From an uncultured Methanomassiliicoccales archaeon (GTDB lineage Archaea > Thermoplasmatota > Thermoplasmata > Methanomassiliicoccales > Methanomethylophilaceae): DNA of 13,436 nt. Shown here in pieces: positions 7,265 through 12,533 of this stretch. Made by a program: the position numbers and the translations under genes. The notes under the pieces are model-generated. The model was not told where the DNA came from. It saw nothing but the letters and a program-made list of their open reading frames with translations, and did not search any database. The stretch spans positions 1-13,436 of the forward strand of contig CAKQHC010000036.1 in assembly GCA_934234005.1 (NCBI GenBank). The letters are read 5' to 3'. Each line of letters opens with the position of its first letter. The stretch's first letter is position 1.

Positions 7265-7921
7265 TCAAAGTTTGATTTTTATATCCACGCGATCCCCGTC
7301 GGCGAGATCCAGCGTGCGTCTGAGATGATACTGGCAGATAATCTCGATTATATCAGTGTAATGTGATCTGTCGGGAACGACTATGGCGCAATCGATATTG
7401 TGTATCTTTGCCTTGTATGCTATTACGTTTCCGAAAGACCTTCCGTCGCACGAAAATCCATTAATTGTGATTCCCGCCGTACTTCTTATGACTTCCAATT
7501 TTCCGGCGTCCTCGGGATCTATACGGACATTGAACGTACCCTCGAAGGGCTTGAATCCGAGCTTGGACTGGAATTGCGTCATATATCCTTCCTGACAGAT
7601 GTAATAACCGCCTTCGCCCATTCCGGATGATACCACTCCGTGAATCGCAATTTGATCTGTAAGCTCGAAAATGCGACGGTATTCATTGTACTCCTTTTTG
7701 AGTTCGTCTATTCCCTTGGGTGTCAACTTTATGCGTTGCCTGCGCGCACCGAGATCACGGATGATGAGATTCTCATCCAATAATTCTAAAATACGCTTGG
7801 AGGCCGATTGCTGACTCATCTCAAGTGAATCGCCCAGTTCCCTCGACGATATGGCAACATAATCATCGATTGCGCCGAGAAGCGCAAGCTTCCTGAGTGC
7901 GAATGAGTACTTTTCGTCCAT
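7265..7921 (-). CDS. rbkR: CTP-dependent riboflavin kinase fused to a winged-helix regulator (RbkR)
   Basis: Archaeal riboflavin kinase uses CTP to make FMN; the fusion to a DNA-binding domain is known as RbkR, which also controls vitamin B2 genes. With the start at 7921 the protein has 218 residues. Residues 1-80 form a winged helix (SRELGDSLEMSQQSASKRILELLDENLI...). Residues 88-218 are the kinase: GMGEGGYYICQEGY (100-113), FKPFEGTFNVR (123-133; Thr129 and Asn131 near the nucleotide/metal), and YTDIIEIICQYHLRRTL (188-204) followed by DGD. A start at 7966 would add 15 residues but would lie upstream of the TATA-like TTTAAA at 7946-7951, which stands 27 bases before the ATG at 7921 and implies a leaderless message. 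Alone in its transcription unit and convergent to rpa. The gene may control itself. Confidence 0.9.
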   Translation of the reverse strand: MDEKYSFALRKLALLGAIDDYVAISSRELGDSLEMSQQSASKRILELLDENLIIRDLGARRQRIKLTPKGIDELKKEYNEYRRIFELTDQIAIHGVVSSGMGEGGYYICQEGYMTQFQSKLGFKPFEGTFNVRIDPEDAGKLEVIRSTAGITINGFSCDGRSFGNVIAYKAKIHNIDCAIVVPDRSHYTDIIEIICQYHLRRTLDLADGDRVDIKIKL

Positions 7922-7945
7922 GTTGGGGGCTATCAAGAATTCGGA

Positions 7946-7980
7946 TTTAAACCTAACCGGAGACAATGGAAAATTTATAT
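7946..7980 (-). promoter_or_regulatory. rbkR promoter with two possible TATA boxes
   Basis: On the minus strand TTTAAA (7946-7951) is placed for leaderless transcription from about 7921. A second box, ATATAAATTT (7971-7980), would start transcription near 7948 and give a 25-base leader. Either excludes the longer start at 7966. Confidence 0.5.
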
Positions 7981-8014
7981 CTCCGATACTGAGCCAGAAT
8001 CCGTTAAGTTATTG

Positions 8015-8042
8015 AAAAAGGATAAGAGCGGCCCGAAGGCCG
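8015..8042 (-). terminator. Terminator of the membrane-protein operon
   Basis: Five bases after the stop of the 122-residue protein the minus strand carries CGGCC-TTCG-GGCCG (8042-8029), a 5-bp stem capped by a stable UUCG loop, then a pyrimidine-rich stretch ending in five T (8019-8015). Confidence 0.75.
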
Positions 8043-8047
8043 TATGT

Positions 8048-8416
8048 TTAAGCAGATCTTGTGTTGTCGATCCACTTGATTACTTTGGGACAAGCGGCAC
8101 AGAGTACTTCGACAACCGCAAGAACCACGAGGACAAACTCCACCTGAATGAATGTGGCGGAATAAATCGTGGCTATAACTGCAAATGCGACGTTGACTGC
8201 GGTAAGGACTACAAGAGTCTTGCCTGCAACAGGAGCCTGTTTGGAGAATCCTCCGGCTACTGCAAAAAACATCATCGCAACAAGCATGTTCAATGCAACA
8301 TTGTAAATACTGTCGACATCGCCGTTCCAGGAGTAGGCCATTGCTGCGAGGGCAATGATTGCCCCGACAAGACCGACTGCCATTCCGGCAATCATTTTTT
8401 TAGGTTGAGCGGACAT
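8048..8416 (-). CDS. Small four-helix membrane protein of unknown function
   Basis: I do not recognise this 122-residue protein. It has four likely membrane helices at about 8-28, 37-56, 65-85 and 90-108, a positively charged start (MSAQPKKM) and a short charged tail (KVIKWIDNTRSA), which suggests both ends face the cytoplasm. The start at 8416 is chosen over an upstream ATG because GGAAGTG precedes it by five bases (8422-8428) and the upstream part would overlap the previous gene. It follows the DUF998-like gene by 17 bases on the same strand and is closed by a UUCG hairpin terminator, so the two are one operon. Its last two helices resemble by eye the last two of the upstream neighbour (N..F.V...S pattern followed by a Glu), perhaps distant relatives. 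A transport, sensing or lipid role cannot be told apart. Confidence 0.75.
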   Translation of the reverse strand: MSAQPKKMIAGMAVGLVGAIIALAAMAYSWNGDVDSIYNVALNMLVAMMFFAVAGGFSKQAPVAGKTLVVLTAVNVAFAVIATIYSATFIQVEFVLVVLAVVEVLCAACPKVIKWIDNTRSA

Positions 8417-8433
8417 AGTTACACTTCCTTTGA

Positions 8434-9009
8434 TTACTCGGGGTTCGTGAGTGCGAGTTTTGTGCTCTCGATAAACATCCAAACGATGGTCATGAGGGTA
8501 ATCCAACTCTCGATGAACTCCAATTTCATGCTAAACAAACTGGCAATCATGACGATGAATATTACCGCATTTGCTGCTCCGCAAAGGTTTCTTCCGTTCA
8601 CGAAATCACCGATTAGGGAAAGCAGAACACCGACGGCCATGAATGTCATGAAGAGATAGTAGCCAATCTCGTGGATGTCGGCATTGGAATCAAGAACGAA
8701 TCCTCCGACAATAATCAGACTGAATCCAGCAAAAACAATGAGGATTCCGCCAGCGCGGTTAAGCCAATCAGAATGGAGTACCTTGCCCATGCCGAGGTAC
8801 GCCAGGAGAAGGCCGGACAGGATGGATCCGTATTGGAACACACTTGATGCCGTGCAACTTGCGGATTCTCCGAGACTGCAGACAAGTGTTTCCGAGAAGA
8901 TCCAACTTCCATCTGCCTGTGCGGCGACGAACCACATGACAGCGAATAGGAATGCACCGCACAGTCCGGCTAAGGCGAACGGTACGTTGCTTTTTTTCAC
9001 TTCTTCCAT
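8434..9009 (-). CDS. Six-helix membrane protein, DUF998-like
   Basis: A 191-residue integral membrane protein with six likely helices at about 10-30, 57-77, 86-108, 114-136, 142-160 and 163-184. The first loop (WIFSETLVCSLGESA, 36-50) followed by VFQYGSILSGLL (57-68), then GGFVLDSNADIHEIGYYLF (102-120), matches the DUF998 pattern as I know it: an LG-containing loop, a Phe-x-x-G-x-x-x-x-G helix, and Gly-x-Phe ... Asp ... His. The family has no settled function. Two cysteines (43 and 52) in the first loop could form a disulfide outside the cell. The ATG at 9009 lies 27 bases after a TATA box (9031-9041), so the message is probably leaderless; the longer upstream frame overlaps the divergent GTPase gene and is rejected. 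It leads an operon with the 122-residue membrane protein. Confidence 0.75.
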   Translation of the reverse strand: MEEVKKSNVPFALAGLCGAFLFAVMWFVAAQADGSWIFSETLVCSLGESASCTASSVFQYGSILSGLLLAYLGMGKVLHSDWLNRAGGILIVFAGFSLIIVGGFVLDSNADIHEIGYYLFMTFMAVGVLLSLIGDFVNGRNLCGAANAVIFIVMIASLFSMKLEFIESWITLMTIVWMFIESTKLALTNPE

Positions 9010-9030
9010 AACTACTGGAAGGCACTTTCT

Positions 9031-9041
9031 TTTTATAATAA
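9031..9041 (-). promoter_or_regulatory. TATA box of the membrane-protein operon
   Basis: The minus strand reads TTATTATAAAA, centred about 27 bases before the DUF998-like ATG. It shares a 78-base divergent region with the GPN GTPase promoter. Confidence 0.6.
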
Positions 9042-9055
9042 TTGTTACGCGAGAT

Positions 9056-9064
9056 GTTAAATAC
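9056..9064 (+). promoter_or_regulatory. TATA box of the GPN GTPase gene
   Basis: GTTAAATAC is centred 28 bases before the ATG at 9088. No Shine-Dalgarno site lies between them, so a leaderless message is expected. Confidence 0.55.
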
Positions 9065-9087
9065 TGTGGGATAGCCTGTGTGTCATC

Positions 9088-9855
9088 ATGAAGAATCTGT
9101 TCTTTGTCGGAACCGCAGGAAGCGGAAAGAGCACGCTTGTCGGAGCATACAAACAATGGCTTGACGACAACGGGGTCGATGCTATAGTTGTAAACATGGA
9201 TCCTGGAGCCGACTCTCTCCCGTATGAGCCAGATATCGACATAAGGGACTGGGTGGTTCTTGGAGATGTCATGCAGGAATACAGGCTCGGACCCAACGGA
9301 GCACAGATTGTAGCCGCCGACCTTATGGCAGTACACATCTCAAAACTCATAGAAGTTCTCGAGACATACAAATCGGACTATGCGCTTATTGACACTCCGG
9401 GACAATTGGAACTATTTGCATTCAGGGAATCGTCCGAAGCTACTATCGAAGCATTCGGCAAAGAGGATTCTATGATGGCTTTTCTCTCCGATCCTGCACT
9501 GAGCAAATCGCCGAACGGATTTGTATCGGCAATGGTGCTCGGCGCATTGGCACAATTCAGACTTCAAATCCCGGTCATCAATCTTCTTTCCAAATGCGAT
9601 ATTCTGCCGGACGAAGAAATGGACAGAATGCTCGATTGGTACAATACGCCCGATGCACTGTACGGAGATCTTTTGGACGAAGATTCGAATCCTGAAACCG
9701 TCATCGGTATGGAATTGTTCAAAGCCATGGAAAATGTAGGAATACTCGGAGAAATACGCCCCGTATCCGCAAGGATTTCTATGGGGATGGAAGACATATA
9801 TTCCTTATCCCAACAAATATTTTTTGCCGGAGAAGACAACGACAGGGAAATTTAA
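9088..9855 (+). CDS. GPN-loop GTPase
   Basis: Homodimeric GTPase of the archaeal PAB0955 type, related to eukaryotic Gpn1/Npa3 and its paralogues, which assist RNA polymerase assembly. The 255 residues show the P-loop GTAGSGKST (8-16), the defining Gly68-Pro69-Asn70 insertion in RLGPNGA, the switch motif DTPGQLELF (102-110), the base-recognition motif SKCD (168-171; the family often has TK.D or SK.D) and SA at 227-228. Length matches the family. The ATG at 9088 lies 28 bases after a TATA box and directly starts the conserved MKNLFFVGTAGSGKS. It is divergent from the membrane-protein operon and convergent with PAN. RpoK is encoded about 2.5 kb away, fitting the suggested tie to transcription machinery, but the archaeal function is not established. 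Confidence 0.93.
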   Translation: MKNLFFVGTAGSGKSTLVGAYKQWLDDNGVDAIVVNMDPGADSLPYEPDIDIRDWVVLGDVMQEYRLGPNGAQIVAADLMAVHISKLIEVLETYKSDYALIDTPGQLELFAFRESSEATIEAFGKEDSMMAFLSDPALSKSPNGFVSAMVLGALAQFRLQIPVINLLSKCDILPDEEMDRMLDWYNTPDALYGDLLDEDSNPETVIGMELFKAMENVGILGEIRPVSARISMGMEDIYSLSQQIFFAGEDNDREI

Positions 9856-9890
9856 AAAAAAATAATATCCGGGGGTTTCCCCCGGTGTTT
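9854..9890. terminator. Bidirectional terminator between GPN GTPase and PAN genes
   Basis: CCGGGGG (9869-9875) and CCCCCGG (9879-9885) form a perfect 7-bp stem around TTT. On the plus strand it is followed by TGTTTT; on the minus strand by ATATTA and nine T (9862-9854). It can serve both convergent genes; the minus-strand (PAN) side has the stronger T tract. Confidence 0.8.
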
Positions 9891-11129
9891 TCATCCGTAC
9901 AGATGTGCGGGTAGCGGAGGTCCTGCGGACTTCCTGTTCTTAAGGACCTTTTCCTTGGCGGCATCAAAGTCCTTCTGTTCGATGGTATCACGGTTGTCCC
10001 TTATCGCCATCATTCCTGCTTCGGTACAGACATTCTTAATCTCCGCACCGGACATTCCGTCTGCGGCCTCTGCAAGCTTCTGAGAATCAATTTCGTCTGC
10101 AACATGCATATGCGAAAGATGGATGTCGAAAATCTGTTTCCTTCCGTCGATATCGGGAAGGCCGACATCTATGATACGGTCGAATCTTCCCGGCCTGAGC
10201 AATGCGTCATCGAGAATATCGGGCCTGTTGGTTGCACCTATTATCTTGATGTTGGCCATCGGGGTAAATCCGTCGAGTTCATAGAGCAACTGCATAAGTG
10301 TTCTCTGAACTTCTCTGTCGCCGGAGGTTGTTGCATCCAATCTCTTGGCGCCGACGGAATCCAATTCGTCAATAAATACTATACTCGGAGCCTTCTCCTT
10401 AGCCAATTCGAACAGCTCGCGCACCAGACGCGCTCCCTCTCCGATATACTTCTGCACAAGTTCGGAACCGACGAGTCTGATAAACGTTGCGTTTGTGGCA
10501 TTGGCGACTGCTTTGGCCATCAGAGTCTTTCCGGTTCCGGGCGGACCCACAAGAAGAACACCCTTCGGAGGTTCGATACCGACTTTAGCGTACAGTTCGG
10601 GCCTCAGGAGAGGATCTTCGACAGCCTCGCGCAAATCTCTCATCTGCTCCTTCAATCCGCCTATGTCTTTGTATGTAACGGTAGGTTTGTCGACAATCTC
10701 TGCACCAGTGACGACAGGATCCAACGGCGCAGGCAAAACATCCATCACGGACAGTGTCTGTTTGTTCAGCGAAACACGTGCGCCGGGCGTCAAATCCTCC
10801 TCATCAACATATTCTGATACCGAAACCACAAAATCGGGGCCTGTTGTGCTCTTTACGACGACACGGTTGTTGGGAAGCACATCCCTCACGGAACCTATGA
10901 TGAGCGGGGGGCTCTTCAGCCTTTCCAACTCTCCTCTGAGCCTGGAAAGATCCTTCTGCAATCTGAACATCTCACTCTCGGAGTGACGTCTTTCGCTCTC
11001 AGCGTTCTGCAGATCCGCCGTCAATTTAACGTTCCTCTCCTCAAGGTTGAGGATTTTGGCCTTGAGTTCGGATATCTCGTCGTTCATGTCGTCAGCTGTC
11101 ATTGTGATGCCTTCAAGTGCGAGATTCAT
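9891..11129 (-). CDS. pan: Proteasome-activating nucleotidase PAN, AAA+ ATPase
   Basis: PAN forms a hexamer that unfolds proteins and feeds them to the 20S proteasome. In order: coiled coil (about 14-72), OB-fold (75-130), AAA+ domain with Walker A GPPGTGKT (195-202), pore loop KYIG (227-230, Tyr228), Walker B FIDE (252-255), sensor-1 Asn301, arginine fingers Arg315 and Arg318 in RPGRFDR, and a C-terminal helical domain. The last three residues, Leu-Tyr-Gly, are the HbYX motif that opens the 20S gate, so the C-terminus is intact. Length (412) is slightly below the usual ~430. Start choice is uncertain: the ATG at 11129 gives the longest form, but the ATG at 11102 (residue 10) has GAAGG seven bases upstream and an AT-rich box at a fitting distance; the difference lies before the coiled coil. 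Divergent from MBF1. No proteasome subunit gene is in the window. Confidence 0.95.
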   Translation of the reverse strand: MNLALEGITMTADDMNDEISELKAKILNLEERNVKLTADLQNAESERRHSESEMFRLQKDLSRLRGELERLKSPPLIIGSVRDVLPNNRVVVKSTTGPDFVVSVSEYVDEEDLTPGARVSLNKQTLSVMDVLPAPLDPVVTGAEIVDKPTVTYKDIGGLKEQMRDLREAVEDPLLRPELYAKVGIEPPKGVLLVGPPGTGKTLMAKAVANATNATFIRLVGSELVQKYIGEGARLVRELFELAKEKAPSIVFIDELDSVGAKRLDATTSGDREVQRTLMQLLYELDGFTPMANIKIIGATNRPDILDDALLRPGRFDRIIDVGLPDIDGRKQIFDIHLSHMHVADEIDSQKLAEAADGMSGAEIKNVCTEAGMMAIRDNRDTIEQKDFDAAKEKVLKNRKSAGPPLPAHLYG

Positions 11130-11137
11130 TTATTATT
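11128..11137 (-). promoter_or_regulatory. Possible TATA box of PAN
   Basis: The minus strand reads AGAATAATAAAT across 11128-11139 just at the first ATG of PAN. If this is the TATA box, transcription starts near 11105 and translation at 11102. If the ATG at 11129 is used, a box must lie further up, where only GATAAA (11158-11163) is seen. Confidence 0.3.
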
Positions 11138-11138
11138 C

Positions 11139-11166
11139 TATCTACTGCGCGCGCACTTTATCTACT
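11139..11166. repeat. Direct repeat TATCTACT flanking a (GC)4 tract in the PAN/MBF1 divergent promoter
   Basis: TATCTACT occurs at 11139-11146 and again at 11159-11166, exactly 20 bases apart (two DNA turns), with GCGCGCGC at 11147-11154 between. The second copy overlaps the presumed MBF1 TATA box, so a protein bound here could control both genes. Function is inferred from position only. Confidence 0.5.
11155..11163 (+). promoter_or_regulatory. Probable TATA box of MBF1
   Basis: ACTTTATCT is centred 28 bases before the MBF1 ATG. It is a weak match to the consensus but rightly placed for leaderless transcription. Confidence 0.4.
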
Positions 11167-11186
11167 AGTCGAGAGATGACCGGTTC

Positions 11187-11678
11187 ATGTTGTGCGAGAT
11201 GTGCGGCAAGAGCGTTCCCACGACGCGTACGGTTATCGTAGAGGGTTCGAGGCTCAACGTCTGCCCGAACTGTGCCAGATTCGGAGAGGATTACAGAGCT
11301 CCGGGAAGTGGTGCAGCCCCCGTAAGCCAAACCGTCATCGAGGAACGTCTCCAGAAACGCGAAAGAAGAATGCAATCCAAAGACATTTACTCCGGTATGG
11401 CGACGGTAGAACTCGTCGATGATTACGGCGGAGTGATCAGAGAAGCCCGCGAAGCCAAGGGAATGGACAGAAAACAGTTCGCAGCCTCGATTTCGGAAAA
11501 AGAAATAACGATATCAAAAATTGAATCGAACAGCCTTGTTCCGGACGATAAAATCATAAAGAAAATCGAAAAAGCGCTGGATGTGAAATTGACCGAAACA
11601 GTTCAATCGGGCGTGTCCGTGGGTCCGGGCGGAACCACGAACAGAATGACCCTTGGAAACTTCATAAAAAAAGAATAA
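11187..11678 (+). CDS. Multiprotein-bridging factor 1 homologue (zinc ribbon plus HTH)
   Basis: Archaeal MBF1, a helix-turn-helix protein related to the eukaryotic coactivator that bridges TBP and activators; archaeal members have been linked to ribosome association. The 163-residue protein has an archaeal N-terminal zinc ribbon (Cys3, Cys6, Cys26, Cys29: CEMCG...CPNCA), a basic linker with EERLQKRERR (52-61), and a Cro/C1-type HTH at about 78-135 (IREAREAKGMDRKQFAASISEKEITISKIE), then a conserved tail (TLGNFIKKE). The ATG at 11187 starts exactly at the zinc ribbon; an upstream ATG at 11176 is in another frame and stops soon. It is divergent from PAN, and its stop is five bases from the end of the convergent DUF2240 gene. 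Confidence 0.92.
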   Translation: MLCEMCGKSVPTTRTVIVEGSRLNVCPNCARFGEDYRAPGSGAAPVSQTVIEERLQKRERRMQSKDIYSGMATVELVDDYGGVIREAREAKGMDRKQFAASISEKEITISKIESNSLVPDDKIIKKIEKALDVKLTETVQSGVSVGPGGTTNRMTLGNFIKKE

Positions 11679-11683
11679 AATAT

Positions 11684-12208
11684 TTACGAGGCCGCCACGG
11701 CCTCATACACACTTTTTGTATAGTCTGTTATATCCACGCCGTTATCGCGGAGGACTATTAACGCAGCGACCTTTATGTCGACATTAAGCTTCTTTTGAAT
11801 TGCGTTGCAGCTCTTCACAAAGTCTCCTCCGCCGATTCCGTTCTCCACCGCTGCGTCTCTGAGAATGTGAAAGAGATCTTTTTCCTTGGGAGCTTGACGG
11901 ATCGGCTTTTTGGACGGGACCTGCCCGCTTTGCCCCTTTCCGAGCTTTACACGGGCAAGAACGTCATTGGAGGGTCTGTAGGCAAGGGGGACGTCAATGG
12001 CCGTTATATCGCCGTTTGGACGCACGTATCCGTCTTTCTGTGTGACCATGCCGGCCGAGGTCAGCATCGACAACAAAACCTTTGCATCGGACGGAGACAT
12101 CCATTTGAGTTCCAATGACGAAACCATAACAAATTCTTCTGCAGTCGTTACATCCTTACCGATGCTACGAAAAAAGGCTGCCACGCATACCGCCAATTCA
12201 TCCGCCAT
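11684..12208 (-). CDS. DUF2240 family protein, archaeal, function unknown
   Basis: A 174-residue soluble protein. The N-terminal half (1-85) fits the archaeal DUF2240 pattern: AVCVAAFFRSIGK, then EEFVMVSSLELKWMSPSDAKVLLSMLTSAGMV, like a winged helix, then IDVPLAYRPSNDVL. A lysine- and glutamine-rich linker (88-108) leads to a helical C-terminal part (DLFHILRDAA...NAIQKKLNVDIKVAALIVLRDNGVDI). The family has no proven role; the N-terminal half may bind nucleic acid. The ATG at 12208 lies 27 bases after a TATA box and lacks a Shine-Dalgarno site, so the message is probably leaderless. It converges on MBF1 and is divergent from rpoK-rps2, which places it among information-processing genes. Confidence 0.82.
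   Translation of the reverse strand: MADELAVCVAAFFRSIGKDVTTAEEFVMVSSLELKWMSPSDAKVLLSMLTSAGMVTQKDGYVRPNGDITAIDVPLAYRPSNDVLARVKLGKGQSGQVPSKKPIRQAPKEKDLFHILRDAAVENGIGGGDFVKSCNAIQKKLNVDIKVAALIVLRDNGVDITDYTKSVYEAVAAS
11688..11704. terminator. Hairpin at the MBF1/DUF2240 convergent junction
   Basis: GAGGCCG and CGGCCTC form a perfect 7-bp stem around three bases. It lies inside the last codons of the DUF2240 gene and ten bases after the MBF1 stop. Both sides are AT-rich (AAATATTTTATT on the minus strand, a T5 run at 11713-11717 on the plus), so it may help stop both transcripts. A coding constraint on the repeat is an alternative. Confidence 0.5.
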
Positions 12209-12230
12209 AATGGTGCTATTTCGCCGCCTT

Positions 12231-12239
12231 ATTATAATA
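12231..12239 (-). promoter_or_regulatory. TATA box of the DUF2240 gene
   Basis: The minus strand reads TATTATAAT, centred 27 bases before the ATG at 12208, consistent with leaderless transcription. Confidence 0.6.
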
Positions 12240-12250
12240 CTTGCGAGCGT

Positions 12251-12282
12251 GTCTTATGCGCGCGCGTTTTTTGTTATAAGAC
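12251..12282. repeat. Inverted repeat around a GC tract in the DUF2240/rpoK divergent region
   Basis: GTCTTAT (12251-12257) and ATAAGAC (12276-12282) are a perfect 7-bp inverted repeat. The 18 bases between hold GCGCGCGCG followed by six T. It lies between the two divergent TATA boxes, a natural place for an operator, or a hairpin. Function unknown. Confidence 0.45.
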
Positions 12283-12309
12283 TAACAGTAAAAATTAGGG
12301 AGGGCAAAT

Positions 12310-12319
12310 CTATATAAAC
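12310..12319 (+). promoter_or_regulatory. TATA box of the rpoK-rps2 operon
   Basis: CTATATAAAC is the closest match to the archaeal TATA consensus in the window, about 40 bases before the rpoK ATG. Transcription should start near 12340, close to the 8-bp palindrome GTGTACAC (12327-12334). Confidence 0.7.
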
Positions 12320-12354
12320 AAGATGTGTGTACACTTGGTCATTGCGGTGACTTT

Positions 12355-12522
12355 ATGAAGTACACTAGATTTGAGAAAGCGAGGATCATCGGGGCAAGGG
12401 CGCTTCAGATATCATACGGAGCACCTGTACTTGTCGACTATCCCATGGAAATGATCGATCCCATCGATATTGCCATGCTCGAGTTCGAGAAAGATCTCGT
12501 GCCAATCACCGTCAAAAGATAA
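12355..12522 (+). CDS. rpoK: DNA-directed RNA polymerase subunit K (Rpo6, omega homologue)
   Basis: Small subunit that stabilises the assembled RNA polymerase, counterpart of bacterial omega and eukaryotic Rpb6. The 55 residues contain the family signature [21 protein letters not shown] (4-24, here given in part) and the closing segment [20 protein letters not shown]. An earlier in-frame ATG at 12325 would add ten residues, but it precedes the expected transcription start; the ATG at 12355 has GGTGA four bases upstream (12346-12350) and gives the usual length. The stop is 11 bases before the rps2 ATG, so the two form an operon, a common archaeal arrangement of polymerase and ribosomal genes. 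Confidence 0.95.
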   Translation: MKYTRFEKARIIGARALQISYGAPVLVDYPMEMIDPIDIAMLEFEKDLVPITVKR

Positions 12523-12526
12523 GAGG
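12523..12526 (+). promoter_or_regulatory. Shine-Dalgarno site of rps2
   Basis: GAGG begins immediately after the rpoK stop and lies seven bases before the rps2 ATG at 12534, supporting that start. Confidence 0.7.
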
Positions 12527-12533
12527 CAATCAT

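Noticed and set aside
8012..8659. Long plus-strand open frame rich in Cys and His
   Set aside because: It lies antisense to the membrane-protein operon, spans its terminator, and has low-complexity shadow composition; the minus-strand genes have start signals and membrane patterns.
8434..9009. VKOR-like disulfide-forming protein
   Set aside because: Two loop cysteines have VKOR-like spacing, but there is no CXXC in a later helix and the LG loop, Gly-rich second helix and Asp...His motif fit DUF998 better.
2292..12266. CRISPR-like or mobile-element repeat family
   Set aside because: The GC tracts are short, few and not evenly spaced, with no terminal repeats, transposase or cas genes.
12325..12354. 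Ten-residue N-terminal extension of RpoK
   Set aside because: It begins only a few bases after the TATA box, before the expected transcription start, and lacks the ribosome-binding site found before 12355.
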